Of a stretch of DNA of 23,647 nucleotides, positions 1 to 8,508 are shown piece by piece. The notes beneath the pieces were generated by a model. That model was not told the DNA's origin. It saw only the letters and a list, made by a program, of their open reading frames with translations, and did no database searches. Made by a program: the position numbers and the translations under genes. This stretch comes from a virus. How positions within the stretch are numbered: the first letter of the stretch is position 1; every line of letters begins with the position of its first letter. The DNA lies in IMG/VR virus record IMGVR_UViG_3300031841_002266, positions 1-23,647 of that record; one strand, given 5' to 3'.

Positions 1-112
1 GATCAAGCGTGCCAGCAGCACCCGGAATGGTGATATTTAGATCCGATCCAATTGCGGCTGGAACGTCCAGTTCAATCGAACCGCTTGTTGCACCGTTTAG
101 TTTAAGTCCCAT
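1..112 (-). CDS. Tail-fibre-like structural protein, N-terminal fragment
   Basis: Partial gene: only the first 37 codons are inside the window and it runs off the left edge. The start ATG at 112-110 overlaps the TGA of the upstream gene (ATGA). It is preceded by a strong Shine-Dalgarno, GGAGGTGA at 123-116. The peptide opens MGLKLNGATSGSIELDVPAA and continues into a Gly/Ala/Ile-rich stretch ending near ITIPGAAGTLD. This type of opening (LKLNG..SG.IELD.PA..GS..ITLP) is common in cyanophage tail-fibre or adhesin proteins, so a virion surface role is likely. That is inferred from family resemblance and from its place downstream of the tail fibre. The remaining domains cannot be judged. Confidence 0.7.
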   Translation of the reverse strand, partial: MGLKLNGATSGSIELDVPAAIGSDLNITIPGAAGTLD

Positions 113-372
113 CACTCACCTCCTGGGGTTTCCTGTGCAGCGATCATTGCCTGATAATCAGCAACAACTTGATCAGTCCACAGTGCAGCAGCAACTGCCT
201 GCATCTCAGCGCACTCACCAGTCATGTCAGAGCCAGGGGTCTTGACGTGACGGTGGTAAGTACGACCCACCTCTTTGCCATCCTTTTCAACGATGTCAGC
301 ACGACGGCATTGAAGGATGTTGTAGGGAGGGATGATTTCGATTTTGTGTTCGTGACGTTCGGTAAAAGCCAT
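112..372 (-). CDS. Conserved cyanophage hypothetical protein (86 aa)
   Basis: This 86-aa protein begins MAFTERHEHKIEIIPP and ends TPGGE. Its charged N-terminal half contains the string CRRADIVEKDGKEVGRTYHRH, and a short helical part (about residues 54-80) is rich in Ala, Met and Trp. I recall very similar short proteins next to tail-fibre genes in cyanopodo- and cyanomyophages, but none with an assigned function. There is no signal peptide or membrane segment. GGAG lies about 12 bases upstream of the ATG. The stop overlaps the start of the next fibre-like gene, so it is probably co-expressed with the adhesin genes. A role as tail-fibre accessory protein or assembly helper is possible but only inferred from position. 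Confidence 0.75.
   Translation of the reverse strand: MAFTERHEHKIEIIPPYNILQCRRADIVEKDGKEVGRTYHRHVKTPGSDMTGECAEMQAVAAALWTDQVVADYQAMIAAQETPGGE
113..123 (-). promoter_or_regulatory. Strong Shine-Dalgarno for the left-edge fibre-like gene
   Basis: The minus strand reads GGAGGTGAGTGATG. The GGAGG core sits six bases from the ATG at 112. It lies inside the last codons of the 86-aa gene, so the two genes are translationally coupled. It stands out because most junctions in this window lack a clear Shine-Dalgarno. Confidence 0.75.
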
Positions 373-432
373 TTTAAGAAAATACTCCGTATTTAATAGG
401 TTTAATGGTTTTAGTTTTAAGCCGTTGCGGGC

Positions 433-1122
433 TCAGCTATCGGTAAAGTAAAACCCAGAGAAACGCATTCTATTAAAACCCGCACTACTAGCCGTCTTAA
501 AATCAGCAACAACCACTGGTGATGCTAAATCTGAACCTTTGTATAAATCTAATGTGCTAAACCCTTCTTGCCCAAGTAATACAAGGGGGGAGTCGTTCCA
601 ACCATCAACCTGCTGTACGCTTAAAATTGCAGAGCAGTCTTGAGTATCGGAACTACCATCAAATCCACTAGAAATTGCAAACGGCAATCCAGTCATGACA
701 ACATTTCCTGTACCATCAAGAGATTGTGAACCATTAGTCCTAATGCGACCACAAATATAAACAGCTCGTCCAACTTTTATGTAAGAACCACCAGTTTGAT
801 TGTTGTAGCTGATAGCACTTGAAGATGTATTGTTCGTATCGTAACCTGGAGTCCAAGTTCCTTCTTCGTAATCGTCAAACAACTCATTCTGCATTGTTGC
901 ACTACTGTTACCAGTAGCACTAAAGTCAATGCCGCTACCACTGGCAAGAACAAGATTCCCACTTTCAATAGTAAAGTTACCGTTGCTTTCTACGGTGGCA
1001 CGATTAGTACCACCAGTAACAAAGCTAATTTCATCTGTTCCAAACTGAAGACCTGTGTCGGCGTCTCCTCCCGTAATACCTGGATTAGCGGTGGTATTAG
1101 TACCGTCAATACGAATAGACAT
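433..1122 (-). CDS. Tail-fibre-like / receptor-binding protein (229 aa)
   Basis: I start this at the ATG at 1122 (MSIRIDGTNT). It sits at a TAATTATG junction where the tail fibre's TAA is followed two bases later by ATG. An earlier in-frame ATG at 1140 would overlap the tail-fibre gene further and has no better ribosome site. The N-terminal part (about residues 1-75) is Gly/Thr/Asn-rich and fibre-like (LQFGTDEISFV, ESGNLVLASGSGIDFSATG). Residues 80-229 form a separate C-terminal unit opening with FDDYEEGTWTP and containing YIKVGRAVYICG and VVMTGLPF. This DDYEEGTWTP-type domain recurs at the C-termini of marine phage fibres and is thought to be a receptor-binding head. The protein is probably a second, short fibre or a fibre-tip protein. 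Host specificity cannot be read from the sequence. Confidence 0.8.
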   Translation of the reverse strand: MSIRIDGTNTTANPGITGGDADTGLQFGTDEISFVTGGTNRATVESNGNFTIESGNLVLASGSGIDFSATGNSSATMQNELFDDYEEGTWTPGYDTNNTSSSAISYNNQTGGSYIKVGRAVYICGRIRTNGSQSLDGTGNVVMTGLPFAISSGFDGSSDTQDCSAILSVQQVDGWNDSPLVLLGQEGFSTLDLYKGSDLASPVVVADFKTASSAGFNRMRFSGFYFTDS

Positions 1123-1127
1123 AATTA
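1120..1127 (-). promoter_or_regulatory. TAATTATG stop-start junction without Shine-Dalgarno
   Basis: The tail fibre's stop TAA is followed by TT and then the ATG of the 229-aa fibre-like gene. No G-rich ribosome site lies in the preceding 20 bases. The same eight bases occur at three other gene junctions in this window (12267-12274, 18897-18904, 21227-21234). Confidence 0.65.
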
Positions 1128-4100
1128 AACAATTACCCAAGTAGAACCAGAAGGAACAGTGACGACCGCACCACTGTCAATAGTAATAGGACCAGCAGAC
1201 ATAGCGTTTTTGTTTGCAGAGATTTCGTAGCTAGTGGTTACGGTTTGATCGTTTTCAACAAACACTTGGTCTGCACCACCGCCGGTAGCACCACCACCAA
1301 GGCTGCCCCAAGAAGTACCGTTAAATCCTTCAAATCCGCTGTTTGTAGTGCTGTATCGAATCTGACCTTGTGCAGCTGCAGGTCCATTTCCACCAGCAGG
1401 ACGTTGTGCATCAGTACCGACGGGAACACGAATAGCACCTGTACCGTTAAAGACAACCTCTGCACCAGTATGGTAACCTTCAATGGTTACTGATTCAAAA
1501 TTACCAGCGTTAGAACGAGTTCTAAATTTAATGTCTTCCCAATAAGGTGTGCCATTATCACTTGTTTGTTGACCACCACCAGCAAGAAGTGTTATGTCAC
1601 CGTTGCTAGTAAAAATGGATGCACTACTACCGTGAGCAGGTACTGTGTTATCGTTGACATCATTAGCAGGGTTACCATTAGTAGTGTAGCTAATTCCTAA
1701 ATGGTTAGTACCACTACCGTCTGGATCCCTACCTACAGCAACTGTAATTGAATTTGAGGCTGGATCAGCATTTTGTGTAGCAGGTTCAAAATGGAACCGA
1801 TCTGTTTCTGCTTTAGTGTCAGCGTAATTTTTAGTAGCAGCATCTTGATTGTCAGTTGGGTTAACAACGTTTACAATTTTATTAGTTTGAACGTCGATGT
1901 TGCCGTTTGCTGCAAGCTTTAGATCACCAGAACTAGAAGTAATTTGGTTAGCGCCCATATCAAGTGGTGCACCAAACACAGCATTACCGGCATTATCCAG
2001 ATCAAGCGTCTCAAGGTTTACTTGGAATGAACCGCTATTAACGCTAAGCGTACCAGTAGATTGGTTGACAGTAAAGAAGTCACCAAGCTTAAACGTACCA
2101 CGATGGTCAGTAATAGCAGACCATACTTTACCGTTGTTACGTTCAACAACTTGGTTGTTTTCAATAGGTAATCCACCATTTTCAGGCAGTGCGTTGTAGT
2201 TAGTACCACTACCGACATACTCCATGGTGTGACCGCTAGATGCGATCATAGAACGCAAGAAGAACGACACAGCAGCATCATCTGCAACTGCACCATCTAG
2301 ACCAAGGTTGTTTGCGGTATCGTTAGGATCAGGACGACTAATTGTCACAGTCCAACCATTACCACCCTCGCTGTCAACATTAGCAACAGCACTCAACACA
2401 GGGTAAGTAACACCGTTGACCGAGACAAGCATGTTGTCTTGTGGACGTGTCGTATCACCAAACCAAGCTTCACCACCACCATACAAATCAGTACCTGCAG
2501 TAGGTTGATTGATGTTAAAGGTAGTATCTAGATCAGCTGCAGCACCGTCAACATTAGACGTAAAGATTGCATTAGGTGATTGACCATCAGCAATCAAAGA
2601 GAACGTACCAAAGTCAGTGGTAGATGCAGCAAGGTTAGCTTGACCACCATTCAAACAAGCAATGTGGAAGTGGTTAAAGAATGCATAGCTACTGGTAATT
2701 TGTGCGTAACCATTGTTAGTAACAAAGATACCAGGACCATTAAGTCCAACGTGGGTGTAGCTATCAGCAACCATTGAACGTAGTGGAGAGTCAGCTGCAA
2801 CAGTAGAACCGTCAACCAGCAGACCACCACCAGTCACTGCAGAAGTAGTGTCTCCTGCAAAACCACCACCAGGGCTGATGAAATTAAGGTCACTATTATC
2901 AATACCAGAATCAGAGAAGTTAGTACAATTCTGAATATAAGGGGATTTGGTAATAGTTGCACCAGCATAAAATGCAAAGTTCCAACCTTGAGTAGGTGGC
3001 AGACCGTGAGTAGCATCAGTGTACAACGAGCCTGCATCACCACGGGTACCGCTAGCTTTAACACCAGTCAGCGTCAAGTTAGCAACATACGAACCACTGT
3101 TCAACTCAAATAATGTGTTGGTTTCAGTAGCTTGTGTTGGGTGTACAATACAGCTACGAAGTGCTTGACCAATAATAGAAACGTTTTTCTTTTGGATTTG
3201 AATTGGTGCAGCTTCTTGATACACACCAGCAGCAACAATAACAACACTACCATCACCATAGGTAGCATCACCATTGATTTGATTAATGGCTGCTTTAATG
3301 GTCTGTTTAGGGCGGCTAATACGGTGACCGTCGTTAGCATCATCGCCACTGGTTGCATCAACATAGACAACCTTAGGCTGGTTAGTAAAGGTACCACCAG
3401 AAGTGATACCAACCCAAGCACTACCACTCCAAACAGAAAGGGTCAGGTCATCATCAGGGTCAACCCAAACCTGACCAGCACCAACACCATCAGTAGTAGC
3501 AGGTGCTACGTTTTGATAGTAATTATTGAACCTTCGAGTCAGCGCTTGAGCAGTAAAAAGATTGTTGTCAGTACCAACAACATCAGGATCTGCAATTTGA
3601 TCAGCTAGTTGAATCTGATCTGCATCTTTAATCTTGTCAAAGTCAATACTATTATCAGCAAGACCAAGGGTAATGGTACCGTCACCATCATCAGTAACGG
3701 TAATACCAGTACCATCAGTACCAATGTCAGACGTAATGACTTCATCAATACGATTTTCAATAGCCTGAGTGGTTGCAATAGTATCGTCACTAGCAGACCA
3801 AACTTCAGCGCTAGTAATAGTTTCGTTCAGTTCATCTTGAAAACGAGCGTCTAGTGCTGCAGTGGTGGCAATGTGATCATCATCACTTACCCAAGCTTCA
3901 GTACTAAGAATAGTCTCTGCTGCTTCATCTTGGAAGCGGGCATCCATAGCAGCAGTGGTAGCAATTTGAGCATCACTACTAACCCAAGGTTCATCACTAT
4001 GGATGGTTTCAGTTTCTGTGTTCCAGGTAAGGTTTGCAATCTCTTGGACTGCAAAGTTGTTTTGGGTAAAGTTATCGTTTAAATCCTCTGCTTTAATAGC

Positions 4101-4340
4101 TGACCCTGCAAAGAAGGTAGCTTTCAGCGTTTCAATGTTAGTATCACGGAAGATACGGATACGTGCATTGTTAGCAGGGGCAGTATCAAAGCTAAGGGTG
4201 GTAGCGTTGGCAAAGGTAAAATCAGTTGTCTCAGTTTCGTTAATACTAGCCTTAACGTCACTCTGTTCAATGTATTCAAATGTAAAGGCGTAATTAGTTG
4301 TTGAACCGTCGCCTGTAAAAGTATTTTCAGTTGTAGCCAT
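1125..4340 (-). CDS. Tail fibre protein, T7 gp17-like N-terminus with beta-helix body
   Basis: This 1071-aa fibre is about twice the length of T7 gp17. Residues 5-100 match the T7 fibre attachment domain, which docks the fibre on the tail: FTGDGSTTNYAFTF, SDVK, FTF, TAPANNARI, then FFAGSAIKAEDLNDNF. Residues 111-202 hold three 31-aa repeats. From about residue 320 a right-handed beta-helix (pectate-lyase-like) region starts at PKVVYVDATSGDDANDG, and it continues through Gly/Asn/Ser-rich coils typical of host-binding fibres. The C-terminus (GQIRYSTTNSGFEGFNGTSW, then ending VTVPSGSTWVIV) is the end seen on many cyanophage fibres. The start follows gp16 by ten bases. Binding to host lipopolysaccharide or another surface receptor is expected from the family. 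No catalytic depolymerase residues can be asserted. Confidence 0.9.
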   Translation of the reverse strand: MATTENTFTGDGSTTNYAFTFEYIEQSDVKASINETETTDFTFANATTLSFDTAPANNARIRIFRDTNIETLKATFFAGSAIKAEDLNDNFTQNNFAVQEIANLTWNTETETIHSDEPWVSSDAQIATTAAMDARFQDEAAETILSTEAWVSDDDHIATTAALDARFQDELNETITSAEVWSASDDTIATTQAIENRIDEVITSDIGTDGTGITVTDDGDGTITLGLADNSIDFDKIKDADQIQLADQIADPDVVGTDNNLFTAQALTRRFNNYYQNVAPATTDGVGAGQVWVDPDDDLTLSVWSGSAWVGITSGGTFTNQPKVVYVDATSGDDANDGHRISRPKQTIKAAINQINGDATYGDGSVVIVAAGVYQEAAPIQIQKKNVSIIGQALRSCIVHPTQATETNTLFELNSGSYVANLTLTGVKASGTRGDAGSLYTDATHGLPPTQGWNFAFYAGATITKSPYIQNCTNFSDSGIDNSDLNFISPGGGFAGDTTSAVTGGGLLVDGSTVAADSPLRSMVADSYTHVGLNGPGIFVTNNGYAQITSSYAFFNHFHIACLNGGQANLAASTTDFGTFSLIADGQSPNAIFTSNVDGAAADLDTTFNINQPTAGTDLYGGGEAWFGDTTRPQDNMLVSVNGVTYPVLSAVANVDSEGGNGWTVTISRPDPNDTANNLGLDGAVADDAAVSFFLRSMIASSGHTMEYVGSGTNYNALPENGGLPIENNQVVERNNGKVWSAITDHRGTFKLGDFFTVNQSTGTLSVNSGSFQVNLETLDLDNAGNAVFGAPLDMGANQITSSSGDLKLAANGNIDVQTNKIVNVVNPTDNQDAATKNYADTKAETDRFHFEPATQNADPASNSITVAVGRDPDGSGTNHLGISYTTNGNPANDVNDNTVPAHGSSASIFTSNGDITLLAGGGQQTSDNGTPYWEDIKFRTRSNAGNFESVTIEGYHTGAEVVFNGTGAIRVPVGTDAQRPAGGNGPAAAQGQIRYSTTNSGFEGFNGTSWGSLGGGATGGGADQVFVENDQTVTTSYEISANKNAMSAGPITIDSGAVVTVPSGSTWVIV
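3735..4010 (-). repeat. Three tandem 31-aa repeats in the tail fibre
   Basis: Residues 111-141, 142-172 and 173-202 share the pattern ETI.S.E.W...D..IATT.A...R..E. The first two copies are closest (both carry DARFQDE) and the third has diverged. The period is 93 bases. The repeats lie between the attachment domain and the beta-helix body, and their helical, acidic composition suggests a trimeric coiled or stalk segment. Confidence 0.8.
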
Positions 4341-4350
4341 AACGCTTTAA

Positions 4351-7300
4351 TTACGGGTTTGCAAGTTGGCGGATTTGTTCTAATTGTTTTTGAACTTCAC
4401 TTTGACGCCTTTGAGCTTCTGGATAATTACCTTGCTCAACAGCCTCATTTACCCATTTTTGACCTCGTGTTTGAATACGAATGTCAGCATATTCCTCGTT
4501 GTTTTCAATGATGTACTCAGCTGCTTTTTTAGCTTTACGGGTAATTTGATCTAATTTTCGATAAAGAGGAGACCTTTCTTCCAAAATAGCAATGTCGGAA
4601 TCATCCACTGCAGGATTACGGCGAGCAGCACGCAACATTTCTAACTCTTGGTTATAGACTTTGTTGCGACTCATTTTGTCAATTTCTTTCCACAGCTCCA
4701 TCTTACCGATGATCCTACCTATTTCTTCACGCATTTCAGGTGTGTATTCATAGCCATCAGAATGAGTTTTAATGAAATCAAATCCATCCCAACCAGTGCT
4801 ATAGAGCCATTCACGCCAAGGTTCACCACCATCAGAAACCTGAATAGGTGACAAAGCATTTAGTGCTCGCAAGAAAGGATTGTCAATTTCATTAATAGGA
4901 TTGCCTGTCCAATAATCAATACGGACTGGTAGCGTGCTAGATGCCCCAGGAAGTCGATTGGAAATATATCCAATCATATCGTTGTAAATATCCTTTTGTG
5001 CATTAGTAATTGCTTGAGAAACAACGCCTAAAGCACCTGACATAGGTACAGAAGCACGGACATTTTGAGCAACAAAGCGGGTCATAGCAGCCTCATCACC
5101 GTTAATGGCTTTAAGAATGGGCTCAACACCTTGCAAGGGTGTGTTATTTAACCAAGTTGCAGCCAAGGTCCACATCAATTGACCGCCAATATGTTCTGCG
5201 TAATCAGGTCCAAGGTCATTTTGATAATGTGCGATGTCACCAATAATGGTCAACAAAGGATCAAGAGGTACAATACCAGCAAAAGAAATCCACTTATTAC
5301 CAACTTTAATGGTTTTTTCTTGGTAATTGTAGTTGTCTTTCAACTTTTTACGCTCACTACCATTAACAGGACCGTTACCACGAATATTACCTTGTAGGGC
5401 ATATTGATAAAGAACACTGACAGTTATAGCACTTAAAGCAAGGCGGCCACGGTATTCAGCTTGCAGATTTTTATAAATCGCCATTGCATTAGGCGTCTTG
5501 TCAAAATCTTTAATTCCATGTGCAGCCAAAGCAATCTTGATCTTATCAATATCATCACCAGCAGTAAGCACTTTACCGTACTTCGTTATGCCAGGAATAA
5601 CAGCAATCGGTGTGTAAGAAAGACCAATTTTAATACCGTTCATCGATGTTCGGGGGAACATGAACAGCGTTTTAAGAAGAGGAACATTTTGTCCAGCTTT
5701 ATTGAAAAAGCTAGCAACATTGTCATCGAGGTTCAAGGCAATTTCACCTGACATGTTCCTTACAGCTTCATCTGTAAGAACACCTTGAGCATCAAACATT
5801 TTGCTGTAATGTTTCTTTTCTGCTTCTAATAGCAGCTCAGGTGTTACAGAACCATATTTACTGAACACATCGTCATATGCACGATATCGTGAAACAGCAG
5901 TAGCCATAAATGTATCAGTACCAGCATCAATACCAGACATAAGTGTCTGACCGTAACGCATCGTAGGCATTTGGCTCATGTCATACATAGCCTTTGCCAT
6001 TTTGTACTGAGCTAACATTCCAAAGTTACCTTCTTTTTCCCACATCGGAACCATGGCGTCCAATGTTTCCCATTTAGCATCTTCTTTGATTACGTAGTCG
6101 CGACGGATTGTACGTTCAAAAGACTTTGGATCAGTGTGTACTTGTTTAATGCGAACAATTGCATCTTCCAAAGCACGGTGCATGGTTTGACGTGAAGCAC
6201 TGTGGTAATAGAGAGTCCGTTTGATAGGCTCCATATCACCTTTTACCATTGCTTCAATACCATGACCAAGCATACTAGTCAGGTATTTGTTAATAACTTG
6301 AGAACCATTGCCAAGAAAAGCACGTGCAGCAGCAAGTCCACTCAACACGTTGTTGTAACGAATTGCCCAAAAACCTTTAGCAAACATGTTCAGTTCACCA
6401 GGATCTGGACTTACAACAAGACCCTTAGGGCTAATTTGTTTACGTGCCCAGGCGTACATCTTGGAGATTGTATCAACATCACCATTACTCATTGCAAATG
6501 CATTGAGCATTGGTCGAATGGCTTCAGGGTTTTCTTGTCTTAAGGTTTCAATAGTTTGACGGAACTGTTTCACACTCGCTGTGCGTTGTGCAAATACTTC
6601 ATCAAACTCAGCTTTCAACGAAAGACCAAGATAATCAGGGTCAGGTGCTTCTTGCAGTAATTTAATAGCACTTTGTTTTTGCTTTAAACTCCAACCTGCA
6701 ATGTATTTATTAAGACCATGCTCAACCATTAGAAATTCTAATTTATCAAGCACCATTTCCATGACGCGGTCATCATCAGCTAGTTCTTCAAATCGATTAA
6801 GACCTTCTGAAAATGACGTAATCTCACGTCCAAAAGTGTCCATCAATCGAGCACTAGACTCAGTAACTTCACGACCAAGATAAAGATTTACCAGATCATT
6901 GATAGCTACAGCAGATGCAAGAGTTTGCTTTTCATTAAAGTAATAGACAGGAACGTCATTACCAAACTCATCTTGCAGAACTTTACGATCCATAGTTGGG
7001 ATAAACTTATTCCGCAACAACGCAGGATCTGTTACTGGCGTCATGATGTCGGTATAAACATCCCAAGGCACTTCTTTCATTTGCCTTGCAGAAATCCTAA
7101 AGCCGTTAATAGTGGCGTCAAATTTACCTGCATCACGTGCACTTTCTGCTAGACCAGCAACTGCATTACGTGTGCCACCTTTAAGATTCAGTGCATCTTT
7201 CATAAAAGGTTCAGACAACACAGGCGCAGGGTCACCAGTAGCTACACCAGTTTTAATTGCAGCAACATCAGCCATGTTACGTGCAACATTAGCTGGAGGA

Positions 7301-8508
7301 ATTGTCTGCACAGCCGTAGCACTAGGACGTGCAACATATGGTGTAATAAAAGGATCAAAGGTAGCAACAGGTGCTTCTAACCTACGAATTGCCTCTTCAT
7401 CAATTTGCACTTGACGACTAGCTTCAGCTTGCTCAAGTTTAATTTCAAGGTCAGTGCCTCGTCTTGCTTCAGTGTAACCTGCTTCATTCATTTGTGAAAG
7501 CAGTGTATCCCTAGCTTCTTTAAACCTTTTTGCATCAGCAGGCGTGTCAGCCATACGAATAGCTTCTTCCAGTAGTGCAATATTTTCTACACTTTCAGGA
7601 TCAAGCTTGGCAATTTCAGATGCTTTATGTGCTGTGGATTTGGCATCTTTTGGCTGGAACCATTTAAGTATTTTTGCACCAGAACCTACCGCGTATCCCA
7701 ACAAGTCACCAACAAAACTAAACCCGACACTGTCGAGCATGTTTTTGTTTTTACGTATTTCAGGTGAATCGCTATCTAAAGTACGCAGTGCCTCAGGAAT
7801 AGGCAGCGATCCATTCGGTCCAAATGTATCAGGAAAATTTTCTGCAAGACTAGCAAATGTGTTATCTTCCAGACCTTGATCACTGACACCAATTACAGCA
7901 GCATCAATACCTGCTGCACCAGTAACGCCAAGAGCACCTTTAAGTAGACCGCCGATTTGCATACCGCGAATACCATTAGTCAGGGCACCCACACCAAACA
8001 TAGTAGGAAGAACAACACTTGAAAAGTTACGAATTTTTTGAATGTAATCATTCTCAAATTTTGTCAGTTCATCGTACTGATCATCGAAACTTTGCAGGTT
8101 GTCAGCAAATCCAGGAATATACTTTGTCGGAGGGAGAATAGAACCAGCAGTAACTGCAGCATCAATTCCAAAGTCAACAAGACTAATAGGAACAGCAGCA
8201 GCAAGTTCAGCAGCAGCTCTAGGGTCTTCTGCAAATGCTGCCATGTCTGCATCAGCACCACCACCCAATTGACGACGGTTCCATTCATCACGGCTCATGC
8301 CTTGTTTGGCATAATAAGAATAATCTTTTGATGGATCAAAGACAGCATCTACTTGAGGTTGTTGTACCTCTTCTTCATCTTCTTCCTCTTCTTCAGGAAA
8401 TGAAGATTTTTCCAATTGATTTACCGCATTGAATCTTGCTTCACGCTCTTCAATAAGACCTTGAATAGATTCTGCGTGTGCTTGTTGTTCTAGATCTTCT
8501 TCGTTCAT
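4351..8508 (-). CDS. Internal core / ejection protein, T7 gp16-like (1385 aa)
   Basis: This is the largest gene in the window and close in size to T7 gp16 (1318 aa). It sits in the gp16 position, directly after gp15 and before the tail fibre. In T7, gp16 is part of the internal core that is ejected to form a channel for DNA through the cell envelope. Residues about 40-50 are an acidic run (FPEEEEEDEEEV). Around residues 160-205 there is a hydrophobic, glycine-rich stretch (VVLPTMFGVGALTNG...GGLLKGALGVTGAAGIDAAV) that could enter membranes. Much of the rest looks helical and charged, and the C-terminal 150 residues are rich in Arg, Glu and Gln. The N-terminal transglycosylase domain of T7 gp16 is absent here and is found at the end of the preceding gene instead. 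The start has a good Shine-Dalgarno and overlaps the stop of gp15 by four bases (ATGA). Confidence 0.88.
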   Translation of the reverse strand: MNEEDLEQQAHAESIQGLIEEREARFNAVNQLEKSSFPEEEEEDEEEVQQPQVDAVFDPSKDYSYYAKQGMSRDEWNRRQLGGGADADMAAFAEDPRAAAELAAAVPISLVDFGIDAAVTAGSILPPTKYIPGFADNLQSFDDQYDELTKFENDYIQKIRNFSSVVLPTMFGVGALTNGIRGMQIGGLLKGALGVTGAAGIDAAVIGVSDQGLEDNTFASLAENFPDTFGPNGSLPIPEALRTLDSDSPEIRKNKNMLDSVGFSFVGDLLGYAVGSGAKILKWFQPKDAKSTAHKASEIAKLDPESVENIALLEEAIRMADTPADAKRFKEARDTLLSQMNEAGYTEARRGTDLEIKLEQAEASRQVQIDEEAIRRLEAPVATFDPFITPYVARPSATAVQTIPPANVARNMADVAAIKTGVATGDPAPVLSEPFMKDALNLKGGTRNAVAGLAESARDAGKFDATINGFRISARQMKEVPWDVYTDIMTPVTDPALLRNKFIPTMDRKVLQDEFGNDVPVYYFNEKQTLASAVAINDLVNLYLGREVTESSARLMDTFGREITSFSEGLNRFEELADDDRVMEMVLDKLEFLMVEHGLNKYIAGWSLKQKQSAIKLLQEAPDPDYLGLSLKAEFDEVFAQRTASVKQFRQTIETLRQENPEAIRPMLNAFAMSNGDVDTISKMYAWARKQISPKGLVVSPDPGELNMFAKGFWAIRYNNVLSGLAAARAFLGNGSQVINKYLTSMLGHGIEAMVKGDMEPIKRTLYYHSASRQTMHRALEDAIVRIKQVHTDPKSFERTIRRDYVIKEDAKWETLDAMVPMWEKEGNFGMLAQYKMAKAMYDMSQMPTMRYGQTLMSGIDAGTDTFMATAVSRYRAYDDVFSKYGSVTPELLLEAEKKHYSKMFDAQGVLTDEAVRNMSGEIALNLDDNVASFFNKAGQNVPLLKTLFMFPRTSMNGIKIGLSYTPIAVIPGITKYGKVLTAGDDIDKIKIALAAHGIKDFDKTPNAMAIYKNLQAEYRGRLALSAITVSVLYQYALQGNIRGNGPVNGSERKKLKDNYNYQEKTIKVGNKWISFAGIVPLDPLLTIIGDIAHYQNDLGPDYAEHIGGQLMWTLAATWLNNTPLQGVEPILKAINGDEAAMTRFVAQNVRASVPMSGALGVVSQAITNAQKDIYNDMIGYISNRLPGASSTLPVRIDYWTGNPINEIDNPFLRALNALSPIQVSDGGEPWREWLYSTGWDGFDFIKTHSDGYEYTPEMREEIGRIIGKMELWKEIDKMSRNKVYNQELEMLRAARRNPAVDDSDIAILEERSPLYRKLDQITRKAKKAAEYIIENNEEYADIRIQTRGQKWVNEAVEQGNYPEAQRRQSEVQKQLEQIRQLANP

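Noticed and set aside
433-450. Weak AGCC/GGCT inverted repeat after the 229-aa fibre-like gene (about 415-432) as terminator
   Set aside because: It has only four base pairs and no T-tract, so it is not supported as a terminator.
4350-4366. Resemblance of GCAAACCCGTAATT to the CACCCGTAA part of the Syn5 phage promoter
   Set aside because: It matches only the last few bases, lies in the final codons of the gp16-like gene, and no second copy with the full pattern was seen elsewhere.
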